From an uncultured Lentisphaeria bacterium (GTDB taxonomy: Bacteria; Verrucomicrobiota; Lentisphaeria; Victivallales; Victivallaceae), in contig CAIPAT010000301.1 in NCBI GenBank assembly GCA_903863035.1, positions 1-64,000 of the forward strand: a DNA stretch of 64,000 nt, written 5' to 3'. The notes below the pieces were generated by a model. The model did no database searches, was not told the DNA's origin, and saw only the letters and a list, made by a program, of their open reading frames with translations. Position numbers and translations under genes: made by a program. Below are positions 17,368 through 26,346 of this stretch, one piece after another. Position 1 is the first letter of the stretch. Every line of letters starts with the position of its first letter.

Positions 17368-17916
17368 ATGATTAAGCAGGAAGATAGAGAAAAACGCCAC
17401 GGACTGTTAATCAACATTACCGGACCGGGAAAAGGCAAAACCACCAGTGCGCTCGGCACTTGTCTGCGGGCGCTGGGCTGGAACTGGAAAGTCGCCGTCA
17501 TCCAGTTTATCAAAAACGACAGCGAAACCGGGGAAAGACATTTCGGCGATGTAAGCGGTATGCCGTTTGAAATCTGTTCGCTGGGCGCCGGCTTTACCTG
17601 GCGCAAAGGCGGCAGTTCAAATGAAGATACCCAATGTGCGGAAAACGCCTGGCAGAAAGCCGGGGAATATCTTGCTGAAGGCCGGGTTGACCTGCTGGTG
17701 CTGGACGAATTCAATATTGCGCTGGACAAAAAATATCTGCCGCTGGATAAAGTAATCGCGACACTCCGTGACAGACCGTCCTGGATGCATGTCATTATAA
17801 CCGGGCGCAATGCGCCGGCGGCGCTGATTGAGGCATGTGATCTGGTGTCGGAGATACGGGAAATAAAACATCCATTCAATGCTGGAATTCCAGCTCAAAA
17901 GGGAATCGAATTCTGA
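17368..17916 (+). CDS. cobO: Cob(I)yrinic acid a,c-diamide adenosyltransferase (CobO/BtuR type)
   Basis: It transfers the 5'-deoxyadenosyl group from ATP to reduced corrinoid, making adenosylcobalamin precursors. The N-terminal P-loop is GPGKGKTTSALG, followed by KVAVIQFIKND. The Walker B-like strand is LLVLDEFNIALD and the typical end is VIITGRNAPAALIEACDLVSEI. Length 182 aa is normal for this adenosyltransferase family. The ribosome-binding site is weak (GAGAGA). cbiA begins 13 bases after the stop, so the two form an operon. The only possible corrinoid user seen nearby is the UroD-like protein at 36.4 kb, and its corrinoid link is unproven. Cytoplasmic. Confidence 0.93.
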   Translation: MIKQEDREKRHGLLINITGPGKGKTTSALGTCLRALGWNWKVAVIQFIKNDSETGERHFGDVSGMPFEICSLGAGFTWRKGGSSNEDTQCAENAWQKAGEYLAEGRVDLLVLDEFNIALDKKYLPLDKVIATLRDRPSWMHVIITGRNAPAALIEACDLVSEIREIKHPFNAGIPAQKGIEF

Positions 17917-17929
17917 TGAGGTATCAGTC

Positions 17930-19291
17930 ATGAGCGGATTCAGCGCACTATGTATCGCCGGAACCAGTTCCGGGGACGGCAAAACAACCGTAACCCTGGC
18001 CCTGCTGCGGGCTTTAGTAAGACGGAAACTCACCGTGCAACCGTTTAAATGCGGGCCTGATTATATTGATCCGACCTTTCATAACATCGCGGCACATCGT
18101 TATTCGCGCAACCTGGACTGCTGGATGATGGGCGCGGAACAGGTGGAAAAGTCTTTCGCCAGCGGGATCGCCGATGTCGATTGTGCAGTTATCGAGGGCG
18201 TAATGGGCATGTTCGATTCGGCTGCGCCCGGCTCGCTGGAAGGCAGCACTGCGGAAGTTGCCGTGCTGCTTGACGTGCCGGTTATTCTGACTGTCAACTG
18301 CCGGGGTATGGCCGGCAGTATCGCCGCAATCGTCAAAGGTTATACTGAGTTTTGCGATAAAGTCAAAGTAATCGGGGTCATCGCCAATATGACTGGTTCC
18401 GAAACCCATGCCGCGATTCTGCGCCGGGCGCTGGAACTGGCGAACCTGCCGCCGCTGCTGGGCTGGCTGCCGCGCAATGAGAAATGGGCGCTGCCGGAGC
18501 GGCATCTGGGGCTGGTCCCGTTTATCGAAAATGAAAAATCCGATGAATGGTTTGAGCAGCTCGGTGAAGCCGCGGAGCAGTATTTTGACATAGACCGGAT
18601 ACTTGCGCTCTGCCGCACGGAAAAGATTAAACCGCCGAAGAAGGCATCGTATCCGGCTAAACTCAGGCTGGCAGTCGCTGAAGATGAAGCTTTTCACTTC
18701 TATTATCAGGACAATCTGGATATTCTGCGGGAAAACGGCTTTGAGCTGGTAAATTTTTCACCGATACACGATCAGCGGCTCCCCGACAATATCCAGGGGA
18801 TCTACCTCGGAGGCGGTTTCCCGGAAGTCTTTGCCGCCGAACTTGAGCAAAACAGCGGGATGCGGCAGGCAATCAAGGATTTCGCCGCTAACGGCGGTGC
18901 GATCTATGCGGAATGCGGCGGCTTTATGTACCTGACGGAGAAACTAACGGATAACACAGGCAAAGCAATGGCCATGTGCGGAATTATTCCCGCTCATACC
19001 TTTATGGGAGACCGCCTCGGCTCCTTCGGCTACCGGGATGCAAAAACTTGCAAAGACTCTTTTTTCGGACCGGCCGGGACCGTATTCCGGGGACACGAAT
19101 TTCACTGGTCGGATATTGAATTTAACTGCCGGGCGGAGCCGTTGTGGCTGACTAAAGGCTCGCATCCTGAAGCCGAATGGAGTTCTTGCGGTTATCATGC
19201 CGGGAATGTCTGCGCCAGTTATATTCATCTGCATTTTGCATCAAATCAGGCGGCAATCGCCTCAATGCTTCATAACCTTATTTCGGGATGA
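17930..19291 (+). CDS. cbiA: Cobyrinic acid a,c-diamide synthase
   Basis: It amidates the a and c side chains of (hydrogeno)cobyrinic acid with glutamine and ATP. The N-terminal dethiobiotin-synthetase-like domain has the P-loop GTSSGDGKTT and then GPDYIDPTFH, a family signature. The C-terminal type-1 amidotransferase domain has IYAECGGFMYLTE with the nucleophile Cys near residue 328, and ends with the His of SYIHLHFA. The frame is open 17 codons further upstream, overlapping cobO, but the ATG at 17930 with GAGG ahead and the family N-terminus (SALCIAGTSSG) fix the start. 453 aa is the usual length. No other cobalamin genes occur in this window, so the rest of the pathway, if present, lies elsewhere. 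Confidence 0.94.
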   Translation: MSGFSALCIAGTSSGDGKTTVTLALLRALVRRKLTVQPFKCGPDYIDPTFHNIAAHRYSRNLDCWMMGAEQVEKSFASGIADVDCAVIEGVMGMFDSAAPGSLEGSTAEVAVLLDVPVILTVNCRGMAGSIAAIVKGYTEFCDKVKVIGVIANMTGSETHAAILRRALELANLPPLLGWLPRNEKWALPERHLGLVPFIENEKSDEWFEQLGEAAEQYFDIDRILALCRTEKIKPPKKASYPAKLRLAVAEDEAFHFYYQDNLDILRENGFELVNFSPIHDQRLPDNIQGIYLGGGFPEVFAAELEQNSGMRQAIKDFAANGGAIYAECGGFMYLTEKLTDNTGKAMAMCGIIPAHTFMGDRLGSFGYRDAKTCKDSFFGPAGTVFRGHEFHWSDIEFNCRAEPLWLTKGSHPEAEWSSCGYHAGNVCASYIHLHFASNQAAIASMLHNLISG

Positions 19292-19296
19292 TATAC

Positions 19297-19316
19297 TTTG
19301 CCAACTGATTGGCAAA
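19297..19316. other. Perfect 8-bp hairpin between cbiA and ugd
   Basis: Arms TTTGCCAA and TTGGCAAA enclose the loop CTGA, six bases after the cbiA stop. There is no T-tract. It may be an attenuated terminator or an operator for the downstream gene. Confidence 0.35.
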
Positions 19317-19377
19317 CTTAATGATTTGTGCTATATTTAGCGTTTTGAGAATTTGAAACAGACCTATAGGAGATGAC

Positions 19378-20751
19378 ATGAATAAAACCATCCTTTGCAT
19401 TGGCGCGGGATACGTCGGCGGACCGACTATGGCCATTATTGCAGACAACTGTCCTGACTACAAAGTGATTGTTGTAGATAAAAACGAGGCGCGGATCAAG
19501 GCATGGCAGTCAGAGACTCTGCCCATCTATGAACCCGGTCTGGATGAAGTAGTAAAGCGTACCCGCGGCAAAAATCTGTTCTTTTCCACAGACATTTTCG
19601 GCGGCATCAATGAAGCCGACATCATTTTCGTCAGCGTCAACACCCCGACCAAGACATTCGGCGCCGGCGCCGGTAAAGCGGCGGATCTGCAGTACTGGGA
19701 AAAAACCGCCCGCGACATCATTGAACATTCCAGTCACGACAAAATCGTTGTTGAAAAAAGCACTCTTCCGGTAAGGACCGCCGCCGCCATGCAGCGCATA
19801 TTGCAGTCCAACACCAAGGGTTTGAATTTTGAAGTCATATCCAATCCTGAGTTTATGGCGGAAGGTACCGCCGTCACCGACGTGCAGCATCCGGACCGGG
19901 TGCTGATCGGCAGTATGGACACGCCAACCGGCCGGGCCGCCTTGCAGCGCATGATCGATATTTACATGCACTGGGTTCCCAGGGAAAAGATTAAGACCAC
20001 CAATATCTGGAGCAGCGAACTGTCCAAACTGGTGTCAAACGCCATGCTGGCGCAGCGCATCTCTTCAGTAAACAGCATCTCCGCGCTCTGCGAAAAGACC
20101 GATGCCAACATTCTGGAAGTTTCCGCCGCCATGGGTCTGGATTCCAGAATCGGTTCTAAATTCCTGAAAGCCAGTATCGGCTTCGGCGGATCGTGTTTTA
20201 AAAAAGACATTCTCAATCTGGTTTATCTGTCGGAGTTTTACGGTTTACCGGAAGTCGCCGCTTACTGGGAACAGGTGGTGCTGATCAATGATTATCAGGA
20301 AAGACGTTTTGTCGGGAAGATATGCAACAAAATGTTCAACACCATCGCCGGCAAGAAAATCGCGGTTTTCGGTTTTGCGTTCAAGGCTGACACCGGCGAC
20401 ACTCGCGAATCCCCTGCGATTTATGTCTGCAAGATGCTGCTGGAAGAGCGGGCCAAACTGGCGATACACGACCCGAAAGCGCTGGAAAACGCCATGCTCG
20501 ATCTGGCCGATGAAACCGGGGACATCACCTATTGCACCGACCCGTATGAAGCAGTCAAAGGCGCACATTGCATAGCAGTGCTCACGGACTGGAAAGATTT
20601 CCTGAAATACGATTTCCGCAAGATTTACGAGCTGATGGAAAAACCGGCGTTTATTTTCGACGGACGGAACCTGCTGGACCACAAAGCAATGTTCGATCTA
20701 GGATTCAACGTCTATCCGCTGGGACAGCCTGCATTGAGTCATTTGATGTAG
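19378..20751 (+). CDS. ugd: UDP-glucose 6-dehydrogenase, animal/plant-like type
   Basis: It oxidises UDP-glucose twice to UDP-glucuronate with NAD+, feeding surface polysaccharide synthesis. The N-terminal Rossmann motif is CIGAGYVGGPT. The central helix region contains SSELSKLVSNAMLAQRISS. Catalytic Cys273 is in GFGGSCFKKD. The C-terminal NAD domain has KIAVFGFAFKADTGDTRES. Many stretches (LPIYEPGL, GKNLFFST, SVNTPTKT, HWVPREKI, CDGAH-like KGAHC, KPAFIFDGR) are those of the human and plant enzymes rather than the shorter typical bacterial Ugd, recalled from general knowledge of those sequences. Length is 457 aa. TAGGAGA precedes the ATG. No other sugar-nucleotide genes lie next to it. Confidence 0.94.
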   Translation: MNKTILCIGAGYVGGPTMAIIADNCPDYKVIVVDKNEARIKAWQSETLPIYEPGLDEVVKRTRGKNLFFSTDIFGGINEADIIFVSVNTPTKTFGAGAGKAADLQYWEKTARDIIEHSSHDKIVVEKSTLPVRTAAAMQRILQSNTKGLNFEVISNPEFMAEGTAVTDVQHPDRVLIGSMDTPTGRAALQRMIDIYMHWVPREKIKTTNIWSSELSKLVSNAMLAQRISSVNSISALCEKTDANILEVSAAMGLDSRIGSKFLKASIGFGGSCFKKDILNLVYLSEFYGLPEVAAYWEQVVLINDYQERRFVGKICNKMFNTIAGKKIAVFGFAFKADTGDTRESPAIYVCKMLLEERAKLAIHDPKALENAMLDLADETGDITYCTDPYEAVKGAHCIAVLTDWKDFLKYDFRKIYELMEKPAFIFDGRNLLDHKAMFDLGFNVYPLGQPALSHLM

Positions 20752-20913
20752 AGTTTCATGCTTCAGTCTTAAAATTTACCATTAAAAAATGGCGTAAATT
20801 GCTTCTATTCCGCTTGATAAATACGCGAAAAACAAGTAGTGTACGGGCTCCAGGTCATATAGATTGATATCGTTTTTTACAAACGTTTAATTTAAGATAA
20901 AAGGGAATGAAAC

Positions 20914-22569
20914 ATGAGCAATATTTCTGCTTTACAGAAAGCCAGAGCCGCCTATTGTCCGAAACTGCCGCCCGCACTTGAAAGCGGAGCCGATGTCAAA
21001 CTGGTCGAGGGCAGACCGACTACCGCAGTCGCCGACGCTAAAAAGATCAAAGCGCTTTTTCCGGCAACCTACGGCAGTCCGGAAGTAACATTCAAGAAGC
21101 TGGTCAAAAAAGCGGCAGTCAAGCCGGTCAACGTCGGCGTGATCCTCTCCGGCGGCCAGGCGCCGGGCGGTCATAACGTAATCGCCGGGCTTTTCGACGG
21201 TATCAAATCACTCAATAAAAAGAGCAAACTTTACGGCTTCAAGAAGGGGCCGGACGGCCTTGTCAAAAACGAATACATGGAGATCTCCGCCAAAATAGTT
21301 GACGATTACCGCAATACCGGCGGCTTCGACATGATCGGTTCCGGCAGAACCAAATTGGAAAGCGCAGCACATTTTGAAACCGCCAGGAAGAACTGTGAAG
21401 CCCTCGGCATCAGTGCGCTGGTGGTTATCGGCGGCGACGACTCCAATACCAATGCCTGCCTGCTGGCGGAATATTACAAGTCCCACAAGATTCCGATCAA
21501 TGTCATCGGCTGCCCGAAGACCATTGACGGCGACCTGAAAAATGAGCACATTGAAGCCTCTTTCGGTTTTGATACCGCCTGCCGTGTTTACAGTGAACTT
21601 ATCGGCAACATCTGCCGTGACTCCAACTCCGCCAAAAAATACTGGCATTTCATCAAAGTTATGGGCCGCTCCGCTTCCCATATCGGTCTTGAATGCGCGT
21701 TGCAGACCCATGCGAATATTACGATCATTTCCGAAGAAGTCGCCGCCCGCAAAATGACTATTGCCGGTATCGTCAAAGATATCTGCGATGTCGTTGCCAG
21801 GCGTGCGGCCAATGGCGAAAATTTCGGTGTGGCGATCATCCCGGAAGGCCTGATTGAATTCATTCCGGAAGTGAAGACGCTCATCAGCGAACTGAATGAC
21901 ATTCTGGCGAAAGAAGCCGATGCTTTCCAGAAACTCGACTATGAAGACAAAATCAAATTCGTTATTAAATCTCTTGACAAAACGATGTCCAAGACTTTCA
22001 GTTCCCTGCCTCAGGGCATCCAGCTTCAACTCTGTCTTGACCGTGACCCCCACGGCAATGTTCAGGTTTCTCTGATTGAAACAGAAAAGATGCTGGCCGA
22101 AATGGTCAAGAAGCAGCTCAAGGAAATGGCCGCAAAAGGACAATACAAAGGTAAATTCAGCACACAAAGCCACTTTCTTGGCTATGAAGGCCGCTGCGCC
22201 GCGCCGTCCAACTACGACGCCGACTATTGCTACAGCCTTGGCTACACTGCCGCCGCGCTGATCGGCGCCGGCAAGACCGGATATATGGCATCAGTCCGCA
22301 ACACTACCAAATCCAGCGCAAAATGGGTTTGCGGCGGTATCCCGATCACCATGATGATGAATATTGAAAAACGTCACGGCGAAGACAAGCCGGTAATTCA
22401 GAAAGCGCTGGTCAAGCTCGATGGCGCGCCGTTTAAGTTCTTCGCGAAAAACCGCGACAAGTGGTCAGTGAGCAGTGAATATATTTATCCCGGTCCGATC
22501 CAGTACTTCGGTCCGTCTGAAGTATGTGATCAGGTAACTGTAACACTCGCTCTGGAACACAGCAAATAA
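20914..22569 (+). CDS. pfp: PPi-dependent 6-phosphofructokinase, long (plant/spirochaete) type
   Basis: It interconverts fructose 6-phosphate and fructose 1,6-bisphosphate using pyrophosphate, the glycolytic step favoured in many anaerobes. The signature GGDDSNTNA (about residue 173) has Asp where ATP-dependent enzymes have Gly, the known determinant of PPi use. PKTIDGDLKN carries the catalytic Asp, and MGRSASHIGLE the fructose-phosphate contacts. Length 551 aa and the N-terminal 70-residue extension place it in the long clade with plant PFP subunits. AAGGGAATGAAAC lies before the ATG. gatC follows after 24 bases, so the four genes pfp-gatC-gatA-tlpA-like are probably co-transcribed. Confidence 0.95.
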   Translation: MSNISALQKARAAYCPKLPPALESGADVKLVEGRPTTAVADAKKIKALFPATYGSPEVTFKKLVKKAAVKPVNVGVILSGGQAPGGHNVIAGLFDGIKSLNKKSKLYGFKKGPDGLVKNEYMEISAKIVDDYRNTGGFDMIGSGRTKLESAAHFETARKNCEALGISALVVIGGDDSNTNACLLAEYYKSHKIPINVIGCPKTIDGDLKNEHIEASFGFDTACRVYSELIGNICRDSNSAKKYWHFIKVMGRSASHIGLECALQTHANITIISEEVAARKMTIAGIVKDICDVVARRAANGENFGVAIIPEGLIEFIPEVKTLISELNDILAKEADAFQKLDYEDKIKFVIKSLDKTMSKTFSSLPQGIQLQLCLDRDPHGNVQVSLIETEKMLAEMVKKQLKEMAAKGQYKGKFSTQSHFLGYEGRCAAPSNYDADYCYSLGYTAAALIGAGKTGYMASVRNTTKSSAKWVCGGIPITMMMNIEKRHGEDKPVIQKALVKLDGAPFKFFAKNRDKWSVSSEYIYPGPIQYFGPSEVCDQVTVTLALEHSK

Positions 22570-22593
22570 TCCGTTTGACAGGAAACCGCAGTT

Positions 22594-22902
22594 ATGGGAG
22601 CCAACAGCAGCATTGATGTCGGGTATATCGCCGGCCTGGCCAGGATTGAACTGGATCCGGCTGACAAGGAACGCCTTCAGCATGATATGGAGGCGATCGT
22701 CGGCTATATTGAACAGCTCAGTGAGTTGAATGTGGATGGTATTGAGCCGACCGCACACGCCGTTCCCATGACCAATGTCTGGCGCGAAGACCGCGCCGGA
22801 ATGCCGTTAGGCCGCGAAGCAATGCTGGCCAATGCTCCAGCCACTATTGACGGAGAACAGTTAAAAGTGCCGCAAGTGCTGCCGGGCGAAGGGATGGCAT
22901 AA
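22594..22902 (+). CDS. gatC: Asp-tRNA(Asn)/Glu-tRNA(Gln) amidotransferase subunit C
   Basis: The small subunit that clasps GatA and GatB in the complex converting Glu-tRNA(Gln) and Asp-tRNA(Asn) to their amidated forms. Family features are IAGLARIEL at the N-terminus, IVGYIEQLSELNVDGIEPTA in the middle and the R-x-D-R-x-G turn in VWREDRAGM. The protein is 102 aa, the usual size. An AGGAAACC sequence precedes the ATG. The stop is separated from the gatA start by a single base, so translation is probably coupled. gatB is not in the window. Confidence 0.95.
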   Translation: MGANSSIDVGYIAGLARIELDPADKERLQHDMEAIVGYIEQLSELNVDGIEPTAHAVPMTNVWREDRAGMPLGREAMLANAPATIDGEQLKVPQVLPGEGMA

Positions 22903-22903
22903 A

Positions 22904-24382
22904 ATGAGCATTAATATCAAAAAAATGACTGTCGCTCAAGCCGCGGATGAGCTTGCCGCCGGAACCTGTACCGCCGTTGAACTTTGTCAGTCCTATCTGG
23001 ACCGGATCAAAAGTGTTGACGGTCAGGTCAAAGCCTTCCTGAAAATAGATGAAGCCGATATTATGGCGCGTGCCGCGGAATCCGACAAACGGCGCTCCGC
23101 CGGCAAACCGCTCAGTCCATATGATGGTATTCCTGTCGGCATCAAAGATTGTATTGTCACCCGGGGGCAGACTTGCAGTTGTGCTTCAAAAATACTTGAA
23201 AACGTTGTTTCGCCTTATGATTCAACGGTTGTCTCCAGATTAAAAGGCAAAGGTTTCATTCCGACAGGACGGCTCAACATGGACGAATTCGCCATGGGCT
23301 CATCCTGTGAAAACAGCGCATTCCAGAAAACTGCCAATCCCTGGGATCTGAATTGTGTGCCAGGCGGTTCCAGCGGCGGTTCCGCCGCGTCAGTAGCGGC
23401 TTCTGAAGTGCCGGTTTCACTTGGTTCGGACACTGGCGGCTCTATCCGTCAGCCGGCGGCGTTCTGCGGCATTGTCGGCCTTAAACCGACCTATGGCAGA
23501 GTTTCCCGTTACGGCCTGGTTGCTTTCGCCTCTTCGCTTGATCAAATCGGCCCGATGGCGCATGACGTGCTTGATGCCGCAATAATTCTGGATATCATCG
23601 GCGGACACGACCCGAAAGATTCAACATCGCTGTCCGCCCCTTGCCATGGCTTTGCCGATGCCGTCCGCGCTGCCGGAAAAGAAACATTGAAAGGACTCAA
23701 AATCGGCCTCCCGAAAGAGTATTTCAATGGCGAAGGCTTGACGCCGTCGGTCAAACAAGCTATTGACCAGGCAGTCGAAACGGTTAAGAATCTTGGGGCC
23801 GAGACGGTGGAAGTCTCGCTGCCGCATGCAAGATATGCAATTGCCACCTATTACATTATCGCTACTGCTGAAGCCAGCGCCAATCTGGCCAGATTTGACG
23901 GTATCCGCTACGGGGCGAGGTCGGAGAGTCCGGATCTGATTCAAACCTATTTCAAATCCCGCGGCAAAGGCTTCGGCGATGAAGTCAAGCGCCGCATCCT
24001 GCTCGGAACTTATGTGCTCAGCAGCGGTTATTATGACGCATACTATCTGCGCGCTCAGAAGGTCCGCACCCTGATCCGTCAGGACTTTGAAAATGCCGGC
24101 GCCAAATGCGATGTGATTCTTACTCCGGTAACTCCGACGACAGCATTTAAATTCGGCGAGAAATCTGACCCGCTGCAGATGTATATGGCGGATATTTTCA
24201 CCATTGCGCTGAACCTTGCCGGAAACTGCGGCATCAGTGTTCCGGCCGGTATCTGTCCGGAATCCGGTCTGCCGGTTGGCGTACAGTTTATCGCTCCGGC
24301 CATGCAGGAGGAAACACTGCTGAAAGTAGCCAGAATCTTTGAGTTGAACCGCCCGGTCCGGGAATTTTTCCCCAAGCTCTAA
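22904..24382 (+). CDS. gatA: Asp-tRNA(Asn)/Glu-tRNA(Gln) amidotransferase subunit A
   Basis: The glutaminase subunit that releases ammonia for tRNA-dependent amidation. The amidase-signature triad is complete: Lys81 (PVGIKDCIV), cis-Ser156 (PGGSSGGSAASVA) and nucleophile Ser180 (GSDTGGSIRQPA). The C-terminal part has TPTTAFKFGE and GNCGISVPAGI as in other GatA. It is 492 aa, a normal length. It follows gatC by one base and precedes the thioredoxin-like gene by 20 bases. An organism carrying GatCA usually lacks a dedicated GlnRS and/or AsnRS, which cannot be checked here. Confidence 0.96.
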   Translation: MSINIKKMTVAQAADELAAGTCTAVELCQSYLDRIKSVDGQVKAFLKIDEADIMARAAESDKRRSAGKPLSPYDGIPVGIKDCIVTRGQTCSCASKILENVVSPYDSTVVSRLKGKGFIPTGRLNMDEFAMGSSCENSAFQKTANPWDLNCVPGGSSGGSAASVAASEVPVSLGSDTGGSIRQPAAFCGIVGLKPTYGRVSRYGLVAFASSLDQIGPMAHDVLDAAIILDIIGGHDPKDSTSLSAPCHGFADAVRAAGKETLKGLKIGLPKEYFNGEGLTPSVKQAIDQAVETVKNLGAETVEVSLPHARYAIATYYIIATAEASANLARFDGIRYGARSESPDLIQTYFKSRGKGFGDEVKRRILLGTYVLSSGYYDAYYLRAQKVRTLIRQDFENAGAKCDVILTPVTPTTAFKFGEKSDPLQMYMADIFTIALNLAGNCGISVPAGICPESGLPVGVQFIAPAMQEETLLKVARIFELNRPVREFFPKL

Positions 24383-24402
24383 AATCTTGAATTCCGAGGT
24401 GC

Positions 24403-25569
24403 ATGATGAATAAAGTAATACTTATATTATCCCTGCTCACAGTCTGTTTATTACAGGTATTTCAGGTTTACGCACTGGAATCGGAGAACGAAGCCCCTGC
24501 GCTGAAGCTGTCCAAATGGTTGATGAACGGACCGGTGAAGATTGAATTTGATAAAAAAGACAAAGACGCGGACAAAAAACTTTTCGCCATAGTGTTCTGG
24601 GGAACCTGGTCCAGTTCCTGCCGCGACGCGGTTCCATTGCTCATGTATCTGCAGAAACAATATCGCGACAAAGGTCTGAAAATCATTGCGGTGACTCGTG
24701 AAGATGAAAATAGCGTAACAAAGTTCATCGAGTCCAACCAGACGATCAACTTTGGAATAGTGCTGGATGACCAGAGTATTTCTACATTAACTTATATGGG
24801 GGAAAGCCGGATATTTCCTAAAGTATTCATCATCGGCAATGGCAATCAGATTCTCTGGAGCGGTGAAGCCATAGACTTGTCTACAGTTCTCGATAAGTTT
24901 TACTCCGGACGCTTCAACCTGTCGAAACAGCGGGAAATCTCGAAACTGTCGCAGGAACTTCAAATAGCCATGTTACAGTCTAAAAACGAGCTGGTAAGAT
25001 CAATTGCCCAGCGTATTCTTGAAATTGATGCCGAGGATGGTTTTGCCTTCAGGACTATGATGTTTGCTTATGAGAATGATGACAAAGCAGATGAAGCAAT
25101 ACAGTTCATGTCAAAAATGATAAAAGAGAACCAGAAAATAGCCAGATTCAACTTTATCAAAATAGATTTTATCGCCAGATACCCGGTTTTTACCAAAGAA
25201 TTGTTGCCGATGGCTGAAACTTTCTTAACCAATTTTGCAGATAATCCGGCTGAACTCAATAACCTGGCGTGGTCATTGATAGACCGTTTTCCGTATCTGC
25301 CGGGTACATTGGAAGTGGCTTGGAAAGCTGCCGATAAAGCCTGTAAGGCAGTTGAAAAGAATGGTACCGGTGAGCAGAAATCAGCTTACCTCAATACAAT
25401 GGCGCTGATTTATTATAAATGCGGGATGCTGCAACCAGCTATTGATACCCAGAAAAAGGTATCCAGTCTGCTGAAAGATAATGCTGCAGTTCAACGAAAT
25501 TCAGCTTTATCACTAGCCTATTATGAATCAGCCTTGAAAATGCAGCAGCAATTAAGTAATTCCAGATAA
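24403..25569 (+). CDS. Secreted thioredoxin-like (TlpA-type) protein with helical repeat tail and one active-site Cys
   Basis: A signal peptide (hydrophobic 5-24, ending VYA) leads to a thioredoxin-fold domain at about 35-165. The active site reads WGTWSSSC, so the first Cys of CxxC is Ser70 and only Cys73 remains. Disulfide exchange of the ordinary dithiol type is therefore unlikely; a binding or monothiol role is more plausible. FPKVFIIG gives the expected cis-Pro region. Residues about 180-388 are alpha-helical with TPR-like spacing (NTMALIYYKCGMLQPAIDTQKK). GAGGTG precedes two adjacent ATG codons. It is the last gene after pfp-gatCA, a location that suggests shared transcription rather than a shared function. 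Confidence 0.82.
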   Translation: MMNKVILILSLLTVCLLQVFQVYALESENEAPALKLSKWLMNGPVKIEFDKKDKDADKKLFAIVFWGTWSSSCRDAVPLLMYLQKQYRDKGLKIIAVTREDENSVTKFIESNQTINFGIVLDDQSISTLTYMGESRIFPKVFIIGNGNQILWSGEAIDLSTVLDKFYSGRFNLSKQREISKLSQELQIAMLQSKNELVRSIAQRILEIDAEDGFAFRTMMFAYENDDKADEAIQFMSKMIKENQKIARFNFIKIDFIARYPVFTKELLPMAETFLTNFADNPAELNNLAWSLIDRFPYLPGTLEVAWKAADKACKAVEKNGTGEQKSAYLNTMALIYYKCGMLQPAIDTQKKVSSLLKDNAAVQRNSALSLAYYESALKMQQQLSNSR

Positions 25570-25587
25570 GGTGGATCACGCCAGTAT

Positions 25588-26346
25588 TTATTTCACAATA
25601 CCCGGCAGTTCTTTGAAAAGCGTTTTTGGAATATTCTCGGCCGTTACTCCGACATCAATTTCATCAAATTCAACATTGGTCCGCCAGCCGGGGCCGTACA
25701 GCTTCAATTTATTTACTATCCAGAAATCTTTTTCCTTCTTGAATGAGGCTGCTTCCAGCGTACGATATGGTTCCTCATTTTCAACATATTTGTCTTTAAA
25801 CCATTCGACTTTCATCGGGAAACAGTACAGACTGTTAATATAAACCCTGGCGATTTCTCCGTTCTTTGGCTCCTGCAGGATAAATACCCGGCATTCCGAG
25901 CCTTTGATATCTTCCCTCGCCAGTTCTTTCTGGAAATTCCAGTAAAGAAAGCTCATGGAAAGATCCTGTGCCCGCAGGCCGAATTCGCTCAGCATTGACT
26001 TCTTGTAGCCGTCCGGATTCAAAGGGATAACCGTAGTGCTGTCATTCCCGGCGTATGCCTGGCCGAGAGTATATCCTTCTTTGTTATCAATCACCACCTG
26101 CGCCAGCATCCGGTCGGGATTGAAAGCGATTCCCAGGTATAACGGAGCGTTGGCCGTATCCGAACCGCTCTTGCGGTGAATGACCTTGCCATCCATGGTA
26201 CACCATGTGCGGTTATCAGGATTGCGGGCTTTCAGAAGAAAAGCTTTAGAATCCAGCTTGTCCAGCCGGTTTTCAGCGCTTACCGCCGGAATCAGAGCAG
26301 CAACAAGCAGAAACGACAACATTACCTTGATTGATAAATTTGTCAT
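25588..26346 (-). CDS. Periplasmic LolA-like outer-membrane lipoprotein-sorting family protein
   Basis: An exported 252-residue protein with a signal peptide ending SAE (about residue 25). The body matches the LolA-like/MucB-type half-barrel seen in proteins annotated as outer membrane lipoprotein-sorting protein. Typical segments are CRVFILQEP, ARVYINSLYCFPMKVEWF and KLYGPGWRTNVEFDEIDVG near the end. Such proteins bind lipids or lipoproteins in the periplasm, which implies a diderm envelope. The start ATG overlaps the lon stop by four bases (TCAT on the plus strand), so the two genes are translationally coupled. Specific cargo is unknown. Confidence 0.75.
   Translation of the reverse strand: MTNLSIKVMLSFLLVAALIPAVSAENRLDKLDSKAFLLKARNPDNRTWCTMDGKVIHRKSGSDTANAPLYLGIAFNPDRMLAQVVIDNKEGYTLGQAYAGNDSTTVIPLNPDGYKKSMLSEFGLRAQDLSMSFLYWNFQKELAREDIKGSECRVFILQEPKNGEIARVYINSLYCFPMKVEWFKDKYVENEEPYRTLEAASFKKEKDFWIVNKLKLYGPGWRTNVEFDEIDVGVTAENIPKTLFKELPGIVK

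Noticed and set aside
16942-17400. A 152-codon minus-strand frame between alaS and cobO
   Set aside because: No ribosome-binding site, overlaps the cobO start, unusual composition and no family resemblance.
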